Origin: Flavobacterium shii
Lineage (GTDB): Bacteria; Bacteroidota; Bacteroidia; Flavobacteriales; Flavobacteriaceae
Direction of reading: 5' to 3'
DNA: 64,000 nt
Assembly (NCBI RefSeq): GCF_025847235.1
Contig: NZ_JAOZEW010000004.1
Coordinates: forward strand, 62,001-126,000
A program made the translations under genes and the position numbers. Shown in pieces: positions 36,188 to 45,629 of the stretch (position 1 is its first letter; every line of letters begins with the position of its first letter). The notes under the pieces are model-generated. The model had not been told where the DNA came from, did not search any database, and was given only the letters and a program-made list of their open reading frames with translations.

Positions 36188-37594
36188 TTAAAACTTAAAA
36201 TATTCTTTTGCGTTATTATAAGAGATATCCTGAACCATTTTTCCTATCCATTCCATATCATTAGGAAGTTCTCCACGTTTTATTTCGTCTCCTAAAAGAT
36301 TACAAAGAATACGTCGGAAATATTCGTGTCTTGGGAACGATAAAAAGCTTCTGGAATCGGTTAGCATTCCTATAAAACAACTAATTAATCCCATGTTCGA
36401 AAGAGCGTTTAATTGCTTGGTCATTCCGTCTTTTTGGTCTAGAAACCACCATCCTGATCCAAACTGCACTTTCCCTTTTATACTACCATCGTTAAAATTC
36501 CCTATCATCGTTGCCATAACTTCATTATCGGCAGGATTCAAGTTGTAAATGATTGTTTTAGTTAATTTATCTTTACTATCTAATGCATTTAAAAATGAAG
36601 ATAACTTTTGCGCTTGCGGATAATCCCCTATAGAATCCCAGCCTGTATCTGGTCCTAAAATCCTGTGCATTCTTGCATTATTATTTCGCAATGCTCCTAA
36701 GTGAAATTGTTGTACCCAACCAAACTCGTGATAGGTTTCGGACAAGAATAACAATACTGCACTTTGAAATTTCAAGGCTTCATCAGGTGTAATTGCTTGA
36801 TTTTCTCTTTTCTTTTTGAAGATGGAATTAATCTCGTTTTCAGTGAAGTTTTCAAAGTAAATTTGATCTAGTCCATGATCACTAAGTTTGCAACCATTTT
36901 TGGCAAAATATTCAATTCTGTTTTTTAAAGCGCTGCATAAATCAGTATAAGAACTAATTGTAATTCCGGCAACTTCTCCCAGCGTATCAATGTATTGATT
37001 GTAACCATCATTAGAAATTAAGATTGCTTTATCAGGTCTAAAAGCGGTACTCATCTTAGTTCCTATAGGGTACTTGGCTAGTTTTTGATGGTATTCTAAA
37101 TTATCAATTGGATCTTCGGTTGTACAAACCACTTCGGCATTTACTTTTTTAAGTAAGTTTTGTGTGCTATATGATTCTGAATTTATTTTCTCCGACGTTT
37201 CGATATATATTCTCTCTGCCGATTTCTCATTCAATAAATCATAAATATCAAAATAACGAGCTAGTTCTAAGTGTGTCCAATGATATAAAGGGTTACGCAT
37301 CGTGTACGGAACTGTTTTTGCCCAGTTCATGAATTTATCTTTATCAGAACCATTTCCTGTTATAAATTGCTCATTAATGCCTAATGTACGCATAGCACGC
37401 CATTTGTAGTGATCGCCATTTATCCAAACCTGAGTTATGTTTTCAAAAATTTTATTCTCAGCAATAAATTGCGGATTCAGGTGATTATGGTAATCTATTA
37501 TCGGTTGATTCTTGGAGTAATTATGATATAATTCTTCGGCGAATTTATTTTCAAGTAAAAAATTATCGTTTATAAAAGGTTGAGTAGCGCTCAT
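36188..37594 (-). CDS. uxaC: Uronate isomerase (glucuronate/galacturonate)
   Basis: A 468-residue amidohydrolase-superfamily isomerase turning galacturonate into tagaturonate and glucuronate into fructuronate. Visible are the N-terminal IIDYHNHLNPQFIAENK metal-site His pair, YKWRAMRTLGI, and the C-terminal VQFGSGWWFLDQKDGM and MLTDSRSFLSFPRHEYFRR, all conserved in the family. It follows kduD by about 20 bases. A second uxaC lies at 51512. Confidence 0.96.
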   Translation of the reverse strand: MSATQPFINDNFLLENKFAEELYHNYSKNQPIIDYHNHLNPQFIAENKIFENITQVWINGDHYKWRAMRTLGINEQFITGNGSDKDKFMNWAKTVPYTMRNPLYHWTHLELARYFDIYDLLNEKSAERIYIETSEKINSESYSTQNLLKKVNAEVVCTTEDPIDNLEYHQKLAKYPIGTKMSTAFRPDKAILISNDGYNQYIDTLGEVAGITISSYTDLCSALKNRIEYFAKNGCKLSDHGLDQIYFENFTENEINSIFKKKRENQAITPDEALKFQSAVLLFLSETYHEFGWVQQFHLGALRNNNARMHRILGPDTGWDSIGDYPQAQKLSSFLNALDSKDKLTKTIIYNLNPADNEVMATMIGNFNDGSIKGKVQFGSGWWFLDQKDGMTKQLNALSNMGLISCFIGMLTDSRSFLSFPRHEYFRRILCNLLGDEIKRGELPNDMEWIGKMVQDISYNNAKEYFKF

Positions 37595-37614
37595 ACTAGT
37601 AATTTAAAAAGTGA

Positions 37615-38397
37615 TTATTCGTTTGATGGTTTTCCGATTGTGGCTAATATTCCACCATCAACATATATGATTTGACCGTTTACAAATCGGCTAGCTTCAG
37701 AAGCTAAGAAAACTGCCGTTCCAGCTAAATCTTCTGGGTCTCCCCAACGTCCGGCAGGCGTCCGGCTTATAATAAATTCATTAAATGGATTTCCGTCTAC
37801 GCGAATAGGTTCCGTTTGCGAAGTAGCAAAATAACCCGGCCCTATTCCGTTAACCTGAATATTGTGTTTAGCCCATTCTGTAGCTAAGTTTTTGGTAAGC
37901 ATTTTTAATCCTCCTTTTGCGGCAGCGTAAGCAGAAACACTATTTCGTCCTAACTCACTCATCATCGAGCAAATATTAATGATTTTGCCTTCGTTACGCT
38001 CAATCATTTTTCGTCCCACTAATTGCGACATGATAAAAGCTCCAACTAAATCAACATCTATAACACAACGAAAATCTTCGATTGGCATACTTACCGCAGG
38101 CTCTCTCTTAATGATTCCTGCATTGTTTACCAAAATATGAATTGGTCCTTGATTCTTCTCGATTGCTTCGATTTGTTCTGCAACAATTTTTTCATCCGTT
38201 ACATCAAAAATATATCCTGATGCTTTGTATCCTTTACTTTTGTAATACGCAAGCGCTTCTTCTAATTTGCTTGGCGTTGTGCTGCTAATTACAAGTTCTG
38301 CTCCAGCTTGTGCCAAACCTTCGGCCATAGCCATACCCAGACCATGTGTTCCTCCAGTTATTAAGGCTCTTTTATTGCTTAAATCAAATAACTTCAT
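37615..38397 (-). CDS. kduD: 2-dehydro-3-deoxy-D-gluconate 5-dehydrogenase (KduD-type SDR)
   Basis: A 260-residue short-chain dehydrogenase that reduces 2,5-diketo-3-deoxygluconate (DKII) to KDG with NAD(P)H. It has the cofactor loop GGTHGLG (15-21), NNAG (91-94), and catalytic Ser144, Tyr157 and Lys161 (YAAAK). It follows kduI by 6 bases. KduI and KduD together handle the unsaturated uronate released by GH105 and lyases. Its paralogue is at 43325. Confidence 0.95.
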   Translation of the reverse strand: MKLFDLSNKRALITGGTHGLGMAMAEGLAQAGAELVISSTTPSKLEEALAYYKSKGYKASGYIFDVTDEKIVAEQIEAIEKNQGPIHILVNNAGIIKREPAVSMPIEDFRCVIDVDLVGAFIMSQLVGRKMIERNEGKIINICSMMSELGRNSVSAYAAAKGGLKMLTKNLATEWAKHNIQVNGIGPGYFATSQTEPIRVDGNPFNEFIISRTPAGRWGDPEDLAGTAVFLASEASRFVNGQIIYVDGGILATIGKPSNE

Positions 38398-38403
38398 GAT
38401 GCT

Positions 38404-39240
38404 TTATTTTAATTCGTTTGGTGCAACGATGTCCATATCTCCGTAATCCAAATTTTCTCCCGCCATTCCCCATATAAAAGAATAGTTAGATGTTCCCGCT
38501 CCAGAGTGAATAGACCATTCTGGGGATAAAACTGCCTGATGATTTTGCATGAAAATATGGCGTGTGTTTTGCATTTCTCCAAGGAAATGACAAATGGTTT
38601 GTGGTGCTTCCAGATCAAAATAAAAATACGCTTCCATCCTTCTGTCATGTGTGTGAGCTGGCATTGTGTTCCAAACATTTCCTGGTAATAACTCTGTTAA
38701 TCCCATTTGCAACTGGCATGTCTGAACAATGCTGTTCACAATCAATTTATTTAAAACCCTGCGATTGGCTGTCTTTTCTTCTCCTAACTGAATTACTTCG
38801 GCGTTTTCTTTACCTACTTTTTTATTTGGAAATTTTGCATGAGCCGGAGCTGAGTTGATATAAAACAAAGCTTGTTCTCCATTGGCACTTGCAAACAAAA
38901 CTTCTTTGCAACCCTGACCTACATATAAAGCTTCTTTTTTATCTAATTCGAATACTTCTCCATCTACAGTTACGGTTCCTTTTCCTCCAACGTTTATAAT
39001 TCCTAACTCTCTTCTGTCTAGAAAATTCTCTGATTTTAAATATGGAATCGTTTCTAATTTCAACACTTTTCCTACTGGCATGATTCCACCAACAATGTAT
39101 CTATCATACATAGAATACGTAAGCTGAATTTGGTTTTCGATGAATAGCTTCTCTATTAAAAACTGAGCTCTTAATTCGTCAGTACCATACTTCTTAAAAT
39201 CTGTTGGGTTTGTCGCGTATCTAAATTCAAAGTTTGTCAT
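38404..39240 (-). CDS. kduI: 5-keto-4-deoxyuronate isomerase
   Basis: A 278-residue cupin-type KduI isomerase converting 5-keto-4-deoxyuronate (from unsaturated galacturonate) to DKII. Family features are RYATNPTDFKKYGTDELR at the start, YDRYIVGGI, LETIPYLKSENFLDRRELGIIN, MPAHTHDRRMEAYFYFDL with the metal-binding His residues, and SPEWSIHSGAGTSNY. The gene leads the kduI-kduD-uxaC operon, and a palindromic operator overlaps its promoter. Confidence 0.96.
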   Translation of the reverse strand: MTNFEFRYATNPTDFKKYGTDELRAQFLIEKLFIENQIQLTYSMYDRYIVGGIMPVGKVLKLETIPYLKSENFLDRRELGIINVGGKGTVTVDGEVFELDKKEALYVGQGCKEVLFASANGEQALFYINSAPAHAKFPNKKVGKENAEVIQLGEEKTANRRVLNKLIVNSIVQTCQLQMGLTELLPGNVWNTMPAHTHDRRMEAYFYFDLEAPQTICHFLGEMQNTRHIFMQNHQAVLSPEWSIHSGAGTSNYSFIWGMAGENLDYGDMDIVAPNELK

Positions 39241-39256
39241 AATTTCTATTTAAAAA

Positions 39257-39270
39257 TGTAATCGATTACA
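39257..39270. promoter_or_regulatory. Putative LacI-family operator TGTAATCGATTACA (kduI)
   Basis: Perfect palindrome 17 bases before the kduI start codon, just downstream of and touching the minus-strand -7 element at 39269-39276. Confidence 0.75.
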
Positions 39271-39276
39271 AAACTA
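39269..39276 (-). promoter_or_regulatory. Putative -7 promoter element for kduI (TAGTTTTG)
   Basis: Minus-strand match to TAnnTTTG, overlapping the end of the palindrome by two bases. Confidence 0.5.
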
Positions 39277-39501
39277 CGTAATATATTCTAATTAGTCATA
39301 ATTCATTGGGCGTAATTTCAAAAATGTTTGTTCTCTACAACATAAAAACATAGATTTTATATGTAAAAAGGACTCAAAAAAGAAACACATTTCTTTCACA
39401 TAATAATCTTTGTGTTTATAAATAAGTGAAACGCCTTTTTAGGACTAGAAAATTCTATGCTACTATGTGCTTAAAAATTACTCCAACGACATAATTTATT
39501 A

Positions 39502-40947
39502 TTATAAATCAGTGATAGGTGCATATTTTGGTACTAAAAGCTTCATTACCGTCCAACCTGTTAAGTAACAAATGGCACAAATAGAGAAAATGATAAAATA
39601 TCCAGCTTCGATTCCGTGAAAGCCCATAAAGGACATATTGGTTTCTTTACTGTAATCAAACAATAATCCTGATCCTTTATTGATTATTGTAGAGCCAACA
39701 CCTCCAGCTAATCCGCCAATACCTGTAATGGTTGCGATTGCTTTTTTAGGAAACATATCCCCTACTGTTGTAAATATATTAGCCGACCAAGATTGGTGTG
39801 CTGCTCCCGAAATACCAATAATAATTACTGGCAACCAATAACTTATATATCCTAATGGCTGAGCAATTAATGCTAATAACGGAAAGAATGCAAAAATTAA
39901 CATGGCTCTCATCCTGCCTTCATACGGGTTCATTCCTTTCTTTTCGACAAAATAAGTGGGTAACCAACCGCCAATAATCGAAAGTAATGTTATCATGTAT
40001 AAAACAAATAATGGCAAAGCTGCTTGGGTAGAATCCATTCCGTAAACGGAGCTTAAATAAGCTGGTGTCCAGAATAAGAAAAACCACCAAACACCATCGG
40101 TCATAAACTTCCCAAAAGCAAAAGCCCATGTTTGTCTGTACTTAAAACAATCTACAAAAGATACTTTGGTAGTCGTTGCAGGAACATAACCTTCAAGTTT
40201 ACTGTCGGCAATATCGTCTTGCTGAATATATTCTAACTCTGCAGCACAAACTTTCGGGTGTCTTTCTGGTTTATCGTACATCAAAACCCAAAATCCCATC
40301 CAAACAAAACCTAATGCTCCTATAATAATAAATGCCATTTCCCAACCAAAAGATTTAGCTATAAACGGAATTGATATTGGTGCTGCCAATGCACCAACGG
40401 TAGCACCTGCATTAAATATACTTGTTGAGAAAGCTCTGTCTTTTTTAGGAAAATATTCGGCTGTAGTTTTTATCGCTGCAGGAAAATTTCCCGCCTCTCC
40501 TATTGCCAAAATAAAACGGGCAAAAATAAACAGCGTAACACTCACGTTTATTACCATTCCTGTATCATTTATAGAACTAATAATTTCTTTAGAACCTTCA
40601 AATCCTACAAACCAATTACCAGTTATTATTCCTGAAGTTGCAATACCGCAAAATGCATGCAAACAAGCTCCAAAAGACCAAATTCCGATTGCCCAAAGAA
40701 ATCCTCTTTTAGTATCTAACCAATCCACAAATCTTCCAGCAAACAATAAAGAAACAGCATAAAATATAGAAAATAAAGCAGTGATGTTTCCATAATCATT
40801 GTTTGTCCAATGAAACTCAGGCGCGATATAATCACTCCATGTCAAAGAGAGAACTTGTCTGTCTAAATAATTGATTGTTGTAGCAAAAAATAACAATGCA
40901 CATATACTCCAGCGATACTTTCCAGTGGATTTAGTGGTTTGGTTCAT
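39502..40947 (-). CDS. MFS hexuronate transporter (ExuT-like)
   Basis: A 481-residue major facilitator permease of the anion:cation symporter group that carries galacturonate or glucuronate. The N-terminus KYRWSICALLFFATTINYLDRQVLSL and the helix-2/3 region AGRFVDWLDTKRG match hexuronate permeases; GEAGNFPAAIKTTAEYFPKKDRAFS is the central family motif. About 12 hydrophobic helices are evident. It has its own promoter and palindrome (41034-41055) and is followed by the kduI operon. Confidence 0.93.
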   Translation of the reverse strand: MNQTTKSTGKYRWSICALLFFATTINYLDRQVLSLTWSDYIAPEFHWTNNDYGNITALFSIFYAVSLLFAGRFVDWLDTKRGFLWAIGIWSFGACLHAFCGIATSGIITGNWFVGFEGSKEIISSINDTGMVINVSVTLFIFARFILAIGEAGNFPAAIKTTAEYFPKKDRAFSTSIFNAGATVGALAAPISIPFIAKSFGWEMAFIIIGALGFVWMGFWVLMYDKPERHPKVCAAELEYIQQDDIADSKLEGYVPATTTKVSFVDCFKYRQTWAFAFGKFMTDGVWWFFLFWTPAYLSSVYGMDSTQAALPLFVLYMITLLSIIGGWLPTYFVEKKGMNPYEGRMRAMLIFAFFPLLALIAQPLGYISYWLPVIIIGISGAAHQSWSANIFTTVGDMFPKKAIATITGIGGLAGGVGSTIINKGSGLLFDYSKETNMSFMGFHGIEAGYFIIFSICAICYLTGWTVMKLLVPKYAPITDL

Positions 40948-41033
40948 GGTTTTGGTTTATTATGGATAGTTAAAAAATTATTCTCTTTATTTATGCTGAT
41001 AAATTTCAAAATTTAGGCAGAAATAAATTTTAA

Positions 41034-41047
41034 TGTAATCGATTGCA
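41034..41047. promoter_or_regulatory. Putative LacI-family operator TGTAATCGATTGCA (MFS permease)
   Basis: Differs from the consensus palindrome at one base (G for A near the end). It directly follows the -7 element at 41048-41055, in transcript sense. Confidence 0.7.
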
Positions 41048-41055
41048 CAAATATA
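41048..41055 (-). promoter_or_regulatory. Putative -7 promoter element for MFS permease (TATATTTG)
   Basis: Minus-strand match to TAnnTTTG adjacent to the palindrome at 41034-41047. Confidence 0.5.
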
Positions 41056-41306
41056 GTTTTTAATACTAACTTAGCAAATAATTTAAATATTTTTTTGAAT
41101 AATCTATTTAAATAAACATATAGCATAAAAAAACTAGCTCTTAAGTGCGCATTAACTAATATATTTGTTAAATGAAGTTATATAGAAAAACAGTTCAATT
41201 GAGTCTAAAAATTACAATATATAACCACAAGTAAAGGGGATTTATGTTGATTATTTTCTTCGTGATTATACGGCTTTGCGAAGTATAAATTAAAACCTTA
41301 TCAAAA

Positions 41307-42251
41307 ATGAAAAACAACACCAACTTCAGGAATTATACTCCATTTATAATCCTAATGCTATTCTTTAAAATTGGAACTCCGCTATACGCTCAGGATAAAG
41401 TTATTCCGCTTTGGGCAACTAGTATTCCAGACGCTATAAATGCACCAAATTATCAAGAAAAAGAAACATTAAAAGATGGCATCATAACAGGTGTTAGCTT
41501 TGTTACAATCCCAACATTAGCCATATACTTGCCTAAAGAAATAAAACAAAATGGAACATCGGTATTGATTCTTCCCGGTGGTGGATATTCGCATTTATCA
41601 ATAGATAAAGAAGGTGCAAAAGTGGCAAAATGGTTCAACTCGCTAGGAATTACAGCTTTTGTATTAAAATATAGATTACCAAGCAATTTGATTATGAAAG
41701 ACAAAACAATAGGGCCATTGCAAGATGCACAAGAAGCAATGCGCTTTATTCGAAAAAATGCCAGTCAATGGGGTTTAGATTCTGATAAAATCGGCGTTAT
41801 AGGATTTTCTGCAGGAGGACATTTGGCATCGACGCTATCAACACAATATAATGATATCGTGTACAAAACAGATAATACCACTAGTGCAAGACCTAGTTTT
41901 TCGTTATTGATTTATCCTGTAATATGCATGACCAATGAAGTTACTCATAAAGGATCTCAGACTAATTTATTGGGAGCAAATCCTTCTCAGGAATTAATAG
42001 ATAAATTCTCCAACGAAAAAAGAGTAACTCCCGAAACACCTCACGCTTTTCTTGTTCACGCAACCGATGATACTGTTGTTCCATCTGAAAATAGCATCAA
42101 TTATTATCTGGCACTCAAAAACAATAAAGTTTCTGCCGAATTACATTTATACGAAAAAGGCGGACACGGATTTGGTTTAGGCGTAAAAGATACAAGTCGG
42201 TTTTGGACAAAAGATTGTATGGAGTGGTTGAAGGCTAATGGGTATTTGTAA
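41307..42251 (+). CDS. Secreted alpha/beta hydrolase (acetylesterase-like)
   Basis: A 314-residue exported alpha/beta hydrolase, signal peptide ending PLYAQ. The LPGGGYSHLSIDKEG block gives the oxyanion region (about residue 90), GFSAGGH the nucleophile elbow, HATDDTVVP the catalytic Asp, and GGHGFG the His. This pattern matches bacterial acetyl-xylan-esterase/feruloyl-esterase-like proteins. It stands first in the rightward uronate set, and the substrate could be an acetylated or aromatic ester on pectin or a glucuronate polymer. It is unrelated in detail to the esterase at 14199. Confidence 0.85.
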   Translation: MKNNTNFRNYTPFIILMLFFKIGTPLYAQDKVIPLWATSIPDAINAPNYQEKETLKDGIITGVSFVTIPTLAIYLPKEIKQNGTSVLILPGGGYSHLSIDKEGAKVAKWFNSLGITAFVLKYRLPSNLIMKDKTIGPLQDAQEAMRFIRKNASQWGLDSDKIGVIGFSAGGHLASTLSTQYNDIVYKTDNTTSARPSFSLLIYPVICMTNEVTHKGSQTNLLGANPSQELIDKFSNEKRVTPETPHAFLVHATDDTVVPSENSINYYLALKNNKVSAELHLYEKGGHGFGLGVKDTSRFWTKDCMEWLKANGYL

Positions 42252-42479
42252 AGTGTGAAGATGAAAGATGAAAGATGTGAGAGACAAGACTGAAACTGAT
42301 TTTTAGAACTTTTATAAATCCATTTAATTTTTTTAATCTGTGGCAAAAAACAAAACCCCACAACATACTCATTACCAACAAACTGTACATAATTACACTC
42401 TTTGCGTATTATTATGTTCTATTACAGTTGTAAATTTATTAAATCGTAAAATAATTATTATAATCAAAAAATAAATAAA

Positions 42480-43319
42480 ATGTCACTATCCTACGAATCA
42501 AGATATGCTTCGAGTCCGCAAGCCGTTAAGCAATATGATACTGCACAATTAAGAAGCGAATTTTTAATAGATAATCTAATGAAGAAAGGCGAAATCACTC
42601 TCACCTACTCTCATTATGACCGCTATATTGCTGGTTCTGTCGTTCCAGTTTCTCCGCTAAAACTAGAAACTATTGATCCATTAAAAGCTGAATATTTTCT
42701 GGAAAGAAGAGAATTAGGAATTATAAATGTTGGCTCAAAAGGATCTGTAGAAGTTGACGGAACAACCTATGAGCTTGGACATAAAGATGCACTTTATATT
42801 GGGAGCGGAAATAAAGAAGTCATCTTCAAAAGTGATAATCCCGAAAATCTTGCTTTGTTTTATTTAAACTCTGCTCCTGCACATACGCAACATCCAACCA
42901 AAAAAGTAAGTTTGGCTGAAGCCAATAAATTGCAACTCGGAACAATGGAAACGGCTAATCATAGAACTGTAAACCAAATGATTATTGGCGGAATCGTAAC
43001 TACTTGCCAATTGCAAATGGGAATGACGGAATTAAAAACTGGAAGCGTTTGGAACACCATGCCAGCGCATGTACATGACCGCCGAATGGAAGTCTATTTT
43101 TACCTCGATATTCCCGAAAACCAAGCCGTTTGTCATTTTATGGGCGAACCACAGGAAACACGACATATCTGGATGAATAATCATCAGGCTGTGATTTCTC
43201 CGCCTTGGTCGATACATTCGGGTTCTGGAACTTCTAATTATACTTTTATTTGGGGAATGGCAGGAGAAAACCTAGATTATGGCGATATGGATGTATGTAA
43301 AATAACCGATTTAAGATAA
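42480..43319 (+). CDS. kduI: 5-keto-4-deoxyuronate isomerase, second copy
   Basis: A 279-residue KduI paralogue of the gene at 38404. It starts SYESRYASSPQAVKQYDTAQLRS and keeps SHYDRYIAGS, LERRELGIINVG, MPAHVHDRRMEVYFYLD with metal His residues, and SPPWSIHSGSGTSNY. It is followed by kduD after 5 bases. No palindrome of the TGTAATCGATTACA type precedes it, so it may be regulated differently from the first copy. Confidence 0.95.
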   Translation: MSLSYESRYASSPQAVKQYDTAQLRSEFLIDNLMKKGEITLTYSHYDRYIAGSVVPVSPLKLETIDPLKAEYFLERRELGIINVGSKGSVEVDGTTYELGHKDALYIGSGNKEVIFKSDNPENLALFYLNSAPAHTQHPTKKVSLAEANKLQLGTMETANHRTVNQMIIGGIVTTCQLQMGMTELKTGSVWNTMPAHVHDRRMEVYFYLDIPENQAVCHFMGEPQETRHIWMNNHQAVISPPWSIHSGSGTSNYTFIWGMAGENLDYGDMDVCKITDLR

Positions 43320-43324
43320 ACAAT

Positions 43325-44119
43325 ATGATAAACTCATTATTTGATATAAAAGGAAAAATTGCTCTGATTACTGGTAGTACACATGGTTTAGGAATGGCAA
43401 TGGCAAAAGGATTGGGTCAGGCTGGAGCAACGATTATCATAAACGGAAACTCTTCGCAACAAAAAATTGACGATGCTGTAAAAGAACTTCAACAAGAAGG
43501 AATTCATGCCGTAGGATATAAATTTAATGTAACGAGCGAACAAGAAGTCATAACAGCTGTAAAGAAAATTCAAGACGAAGTAGGTCCAATCGATATACTT
43601 ATTAATAACGCCGGAATCATAAAACGTATTCCTCTTATAGATATGGAAGTAGATGATTTTAAAGAGGTAATCGACATCGATTTAGTTTCTCCTTTTATAG
43701 TTTCTAAACACGTTGCCAAAGGAATGATTGAAAGACGACAAGGCAAAATCATTAATATTTGCTCAATGATGAGTGAGTTAGGTCGCAATACTGTTGGAGC
43801 TTATGCTGCTGCAAAAGGTGGTTTGAAAATGCTGACTAAAAACATGGCTACAGAATGGGCGAAATACAACGTACAAATAAACGGAATTGGACCTGGTTAT
43901 TTTGCTACCGAACAAACAAAACCCATTCGCGTAGACGGACATCCTTTTAACGATTTTATAATCAGCCGAACTCCTGCTGCCAAATGGGGAGAACCAAGCG
44001 ATTTGGCTGGAGCTGCAATCTTTTTATCATCCAAAGCAAGTGATTTTGTCAATGGTCATATTTTATATGTCGATGGCGGAATTTTGGCTACGATTGGTAA
44101 ACCATCTAATGAAAATTAA
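43325..44119 (+). CDS. kduD: KduD-type SDR dehydrogenase, second copy
   Basis: A 264-residue paralogue of the KduD at 37615 with cofactor loop GSTHGLG, NNAG, and catalytic YAAAK. The C-terminus (VDGGILATIGKPSNE) is nearly identical to the first copy, showing recent shared ancestry. It would reduce DKII to KDG. It is 12 bases upstream of the DUF4861 gene. Confidence 0.95.
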   Translation: MINSLFDIKGKIALITGSTHGLGMAMAKGLGQAGATIIINGNSSQQKIDDAVKELQQEGIHAVGYKFNVTSEQEVITAVKKIQDEVGPIDILINNAGIIKRIPLIDMEVDDFKEVIDIDLVSPFIVSKHVAKGMIERRQGKIINICSMMSELGRNTVGAYAAAKGGLKMLTKNMATEWAKYNVQINGIGPGYFATEQTKPIRVDGHPFNDFIISRTPAAKWGEPSDLAGAAIFLSSKASDFVNGHILYVDGGILATIGKPSNEN

Positions 44120-44131
44120 AACATTTATATT

Positions 44132-45301
44132 TTGAAAAAACATCTTTTATTAACCGCAATTCTAGCGAGTAGTTTTGCTGTTCATTCTCAAAACAAAACA
44201 ATTACGGTTACCAATTCTCTCCCAATAGATCGGGAATTTGAAACGATAGAACTAACCAAAAAGGCTCTTGGTTTATCCGCTACAGCGAAACTTGAAAATT
44301 ATATTGTAAAAGAAAGTAATAGTGACATAATTTTAGACAGCCAATCTGTAGATAATGATGGCGATGGTATTGCAGATGTATTATTGTTTCAGCCTAAGAT
44401 AAAAGCTTCTTCTCATAAAGAATTTAACGTTTTGCCTACCACTACTCCACCAACACCAAAAACTATAAACTGTTACTCGAGATTTGTTCCCGAAAGAACT
44501 GACGATTATGCTTGGGAAAACAACAAAGTAGCTTTTAGAACTTACGGTCCCGTTGCTCAAAAAATGGTCGAAGATAAGGTAGCAGGCGGAACTCTAACTA
44601 GTGGAATTGATGCTTGGCTAAAAAGAGTTGAATATCCTATTATTAATAAATGGTACGAGAAAGCAACTTTAGGAACTGGAACGTATCATAAAGATACTGG
44701 TGAAGGTTTAGATAATTTTCATGTGGGAGATAGCCGCGGAATTGGTGGAATTGCAGTAAATATAGATGGGAAATACTATTTCTCTAAAAATTTCGTCACT
44801 TGGAAAACCATAACTACAGGACCAATTAGAACTAGTTTTATTCTTACTTATGCCGATTGGGATGCTAAAGGAAATAAAATAACAGAATCGAAAACTATTA
44901 GCTTGGATTACGGAAGTTATTTATCTCGCTTTGAAATTGCCATTACAGGTACCAAAACAATTGCTGCCGGAATAACGCTTCATGATAAAAAAGGAACAAT
45001 CGGAACCAACGTAAAAGAGGGTTGGTTGAGTTATTGGGAACCTCTTGAAGATTCTGAAATTGGTATGGGAATAGTTGCTCCAAAAAATACTTTAACTGGA
45101 TTTGACAACTACATAACCAACAATAAAGATTTAAGCAACCTTTACGCAAATCTAGCTGTAAAGGATAGTAAAACAGTTTATTATGCAGGTTTTGGATGGA
45201 AAAAAGGAAGCCCATTCCAAACAAAACAAGAATGGGAAACCTATTTAAGTACGTTTGCTAAAAAGATAAATAACCCACTTGTAGTGAAAGTGAAGAAGTA
45301 A
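44132..45301 (+). CDS. DUF4861 family secreted protein, second copy
   Basis: A 389-residue exported protein (signal ending AVHSQ) with DUF4861 features, including RTDDYAWENNKVAFRTYGPVA, the ATLGTGTYHKDTGEGLDNFHVG block and DSRGIGGIAVNIDGKYYFSKNF, paralogous to the protein at 13220. The start is TTG at 44132, giving the signal peptide directly; no ATG fits. The gene is the only exported one between cytoplasmic kduI-kduD and the regulator. I infer a periplasmic step before KduI, possibly in processing unsaturated oligosaccharides. No reaction is established to my knowledge. Confidence 0.78.
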   Translation: MKKHLLLTAILASSFAVHSQNKTITVTNSLPIDREFETIELTKKALGLSATAKLENYIVKESNSDIILDSQSVDNDGDGIADVLLFQPKIKASSHKEFNVLPTTTPPTPKTINCYSRFVPERTDDYAWENNKVAFRTYGPVAQKMVEDKVAGGTLTSGIDAWLKRVEYPIINKWYEKATLGTGTYHKDTGEGLDNFHVGDSRGIGGIAVNIDGKYYFSKNFVTWKTITTGPIRTSFILTYADWDAKGNKITESKTISLDYGSYLSRFEIAITGTKTIAAGITLHDKKGTIGTNVKEGWLSYWEPLEDSEIGMGIVAPKNTLTGFDNYITNNKDLSNLYANLAVKDSKTVYYAGFGWKKGSPFQTKQEWETYLSTFAKKINNPLVVKVKK

Positions 45302-45629
45302 AATATTTTCTTGCCACAGATTAAATGATTTTAAAAGATTAAATCAATTTAAACTGTGGCAAATTTTCTTGTAATATTGTAAATCTCTGTGTTGAGACGC
45401 ACTGCGGTGCGCCTCTACGATTCCTAGATTGTGGAGAAACAGTACTTTTTTATGTGTATGTCATCCTGAGCGGAGTCGAAGGGCGATATGGGGCTTCGAC
45501 TCCGGTCAGCCTGACAATATTGGGGTTAGTTTGTGCGTAAGCACATCCTAATAATCTTTGAATCCCCTTGCTCCTTTGAACCTTTGAACCTTTGCTCCTC
45601 TGAACCTTTGCTCCTCTGAACCTCCTTTC
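45302..45629. repeat. Intergenic region with interspersed palindromes
   Basis: About 330 bp between convergent genes. It holds an AATCAATTTAAACTG-type repeat, a GAGACGCACTGCGGTGCGCC palindrome at 45394-45420, a GTCATCCTGAGCGGAGTCGA hairpin at 45461-45520, and a run of GAACCTTTG/CTCCTCTGAACC direct repeats at 45565-45620. I see no gene or terminator with a T-run. Confidence 0.6.
45394..45420. repeat. Interspersed palindromic repeat
   Basis: GAGACGCACTGCGGTGCGCC continuing to TCTACGA, the same element as at 60652 and inverted at 60939. Confidence 0.75.

Larger units (their letters stand above)
40948..41306. other. Divergent regulatory region between MFS permease and esterase genes
   Basis: About 360 bp. 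The left part has a minus-strand promoter and operator (41034-41055). The right part is AT-rich up to the esterase start, where I see no convincing TAnnTTTG element. Confidence 0.5.

Noticed and set aside
45532..45545. TGTGCGTAAGCACA near-palindrome, first taken as an operator of the second LacI-type regulator
   Set aside because: It lies in a repeat-rich gap between convergent genes with no promoter beside it.
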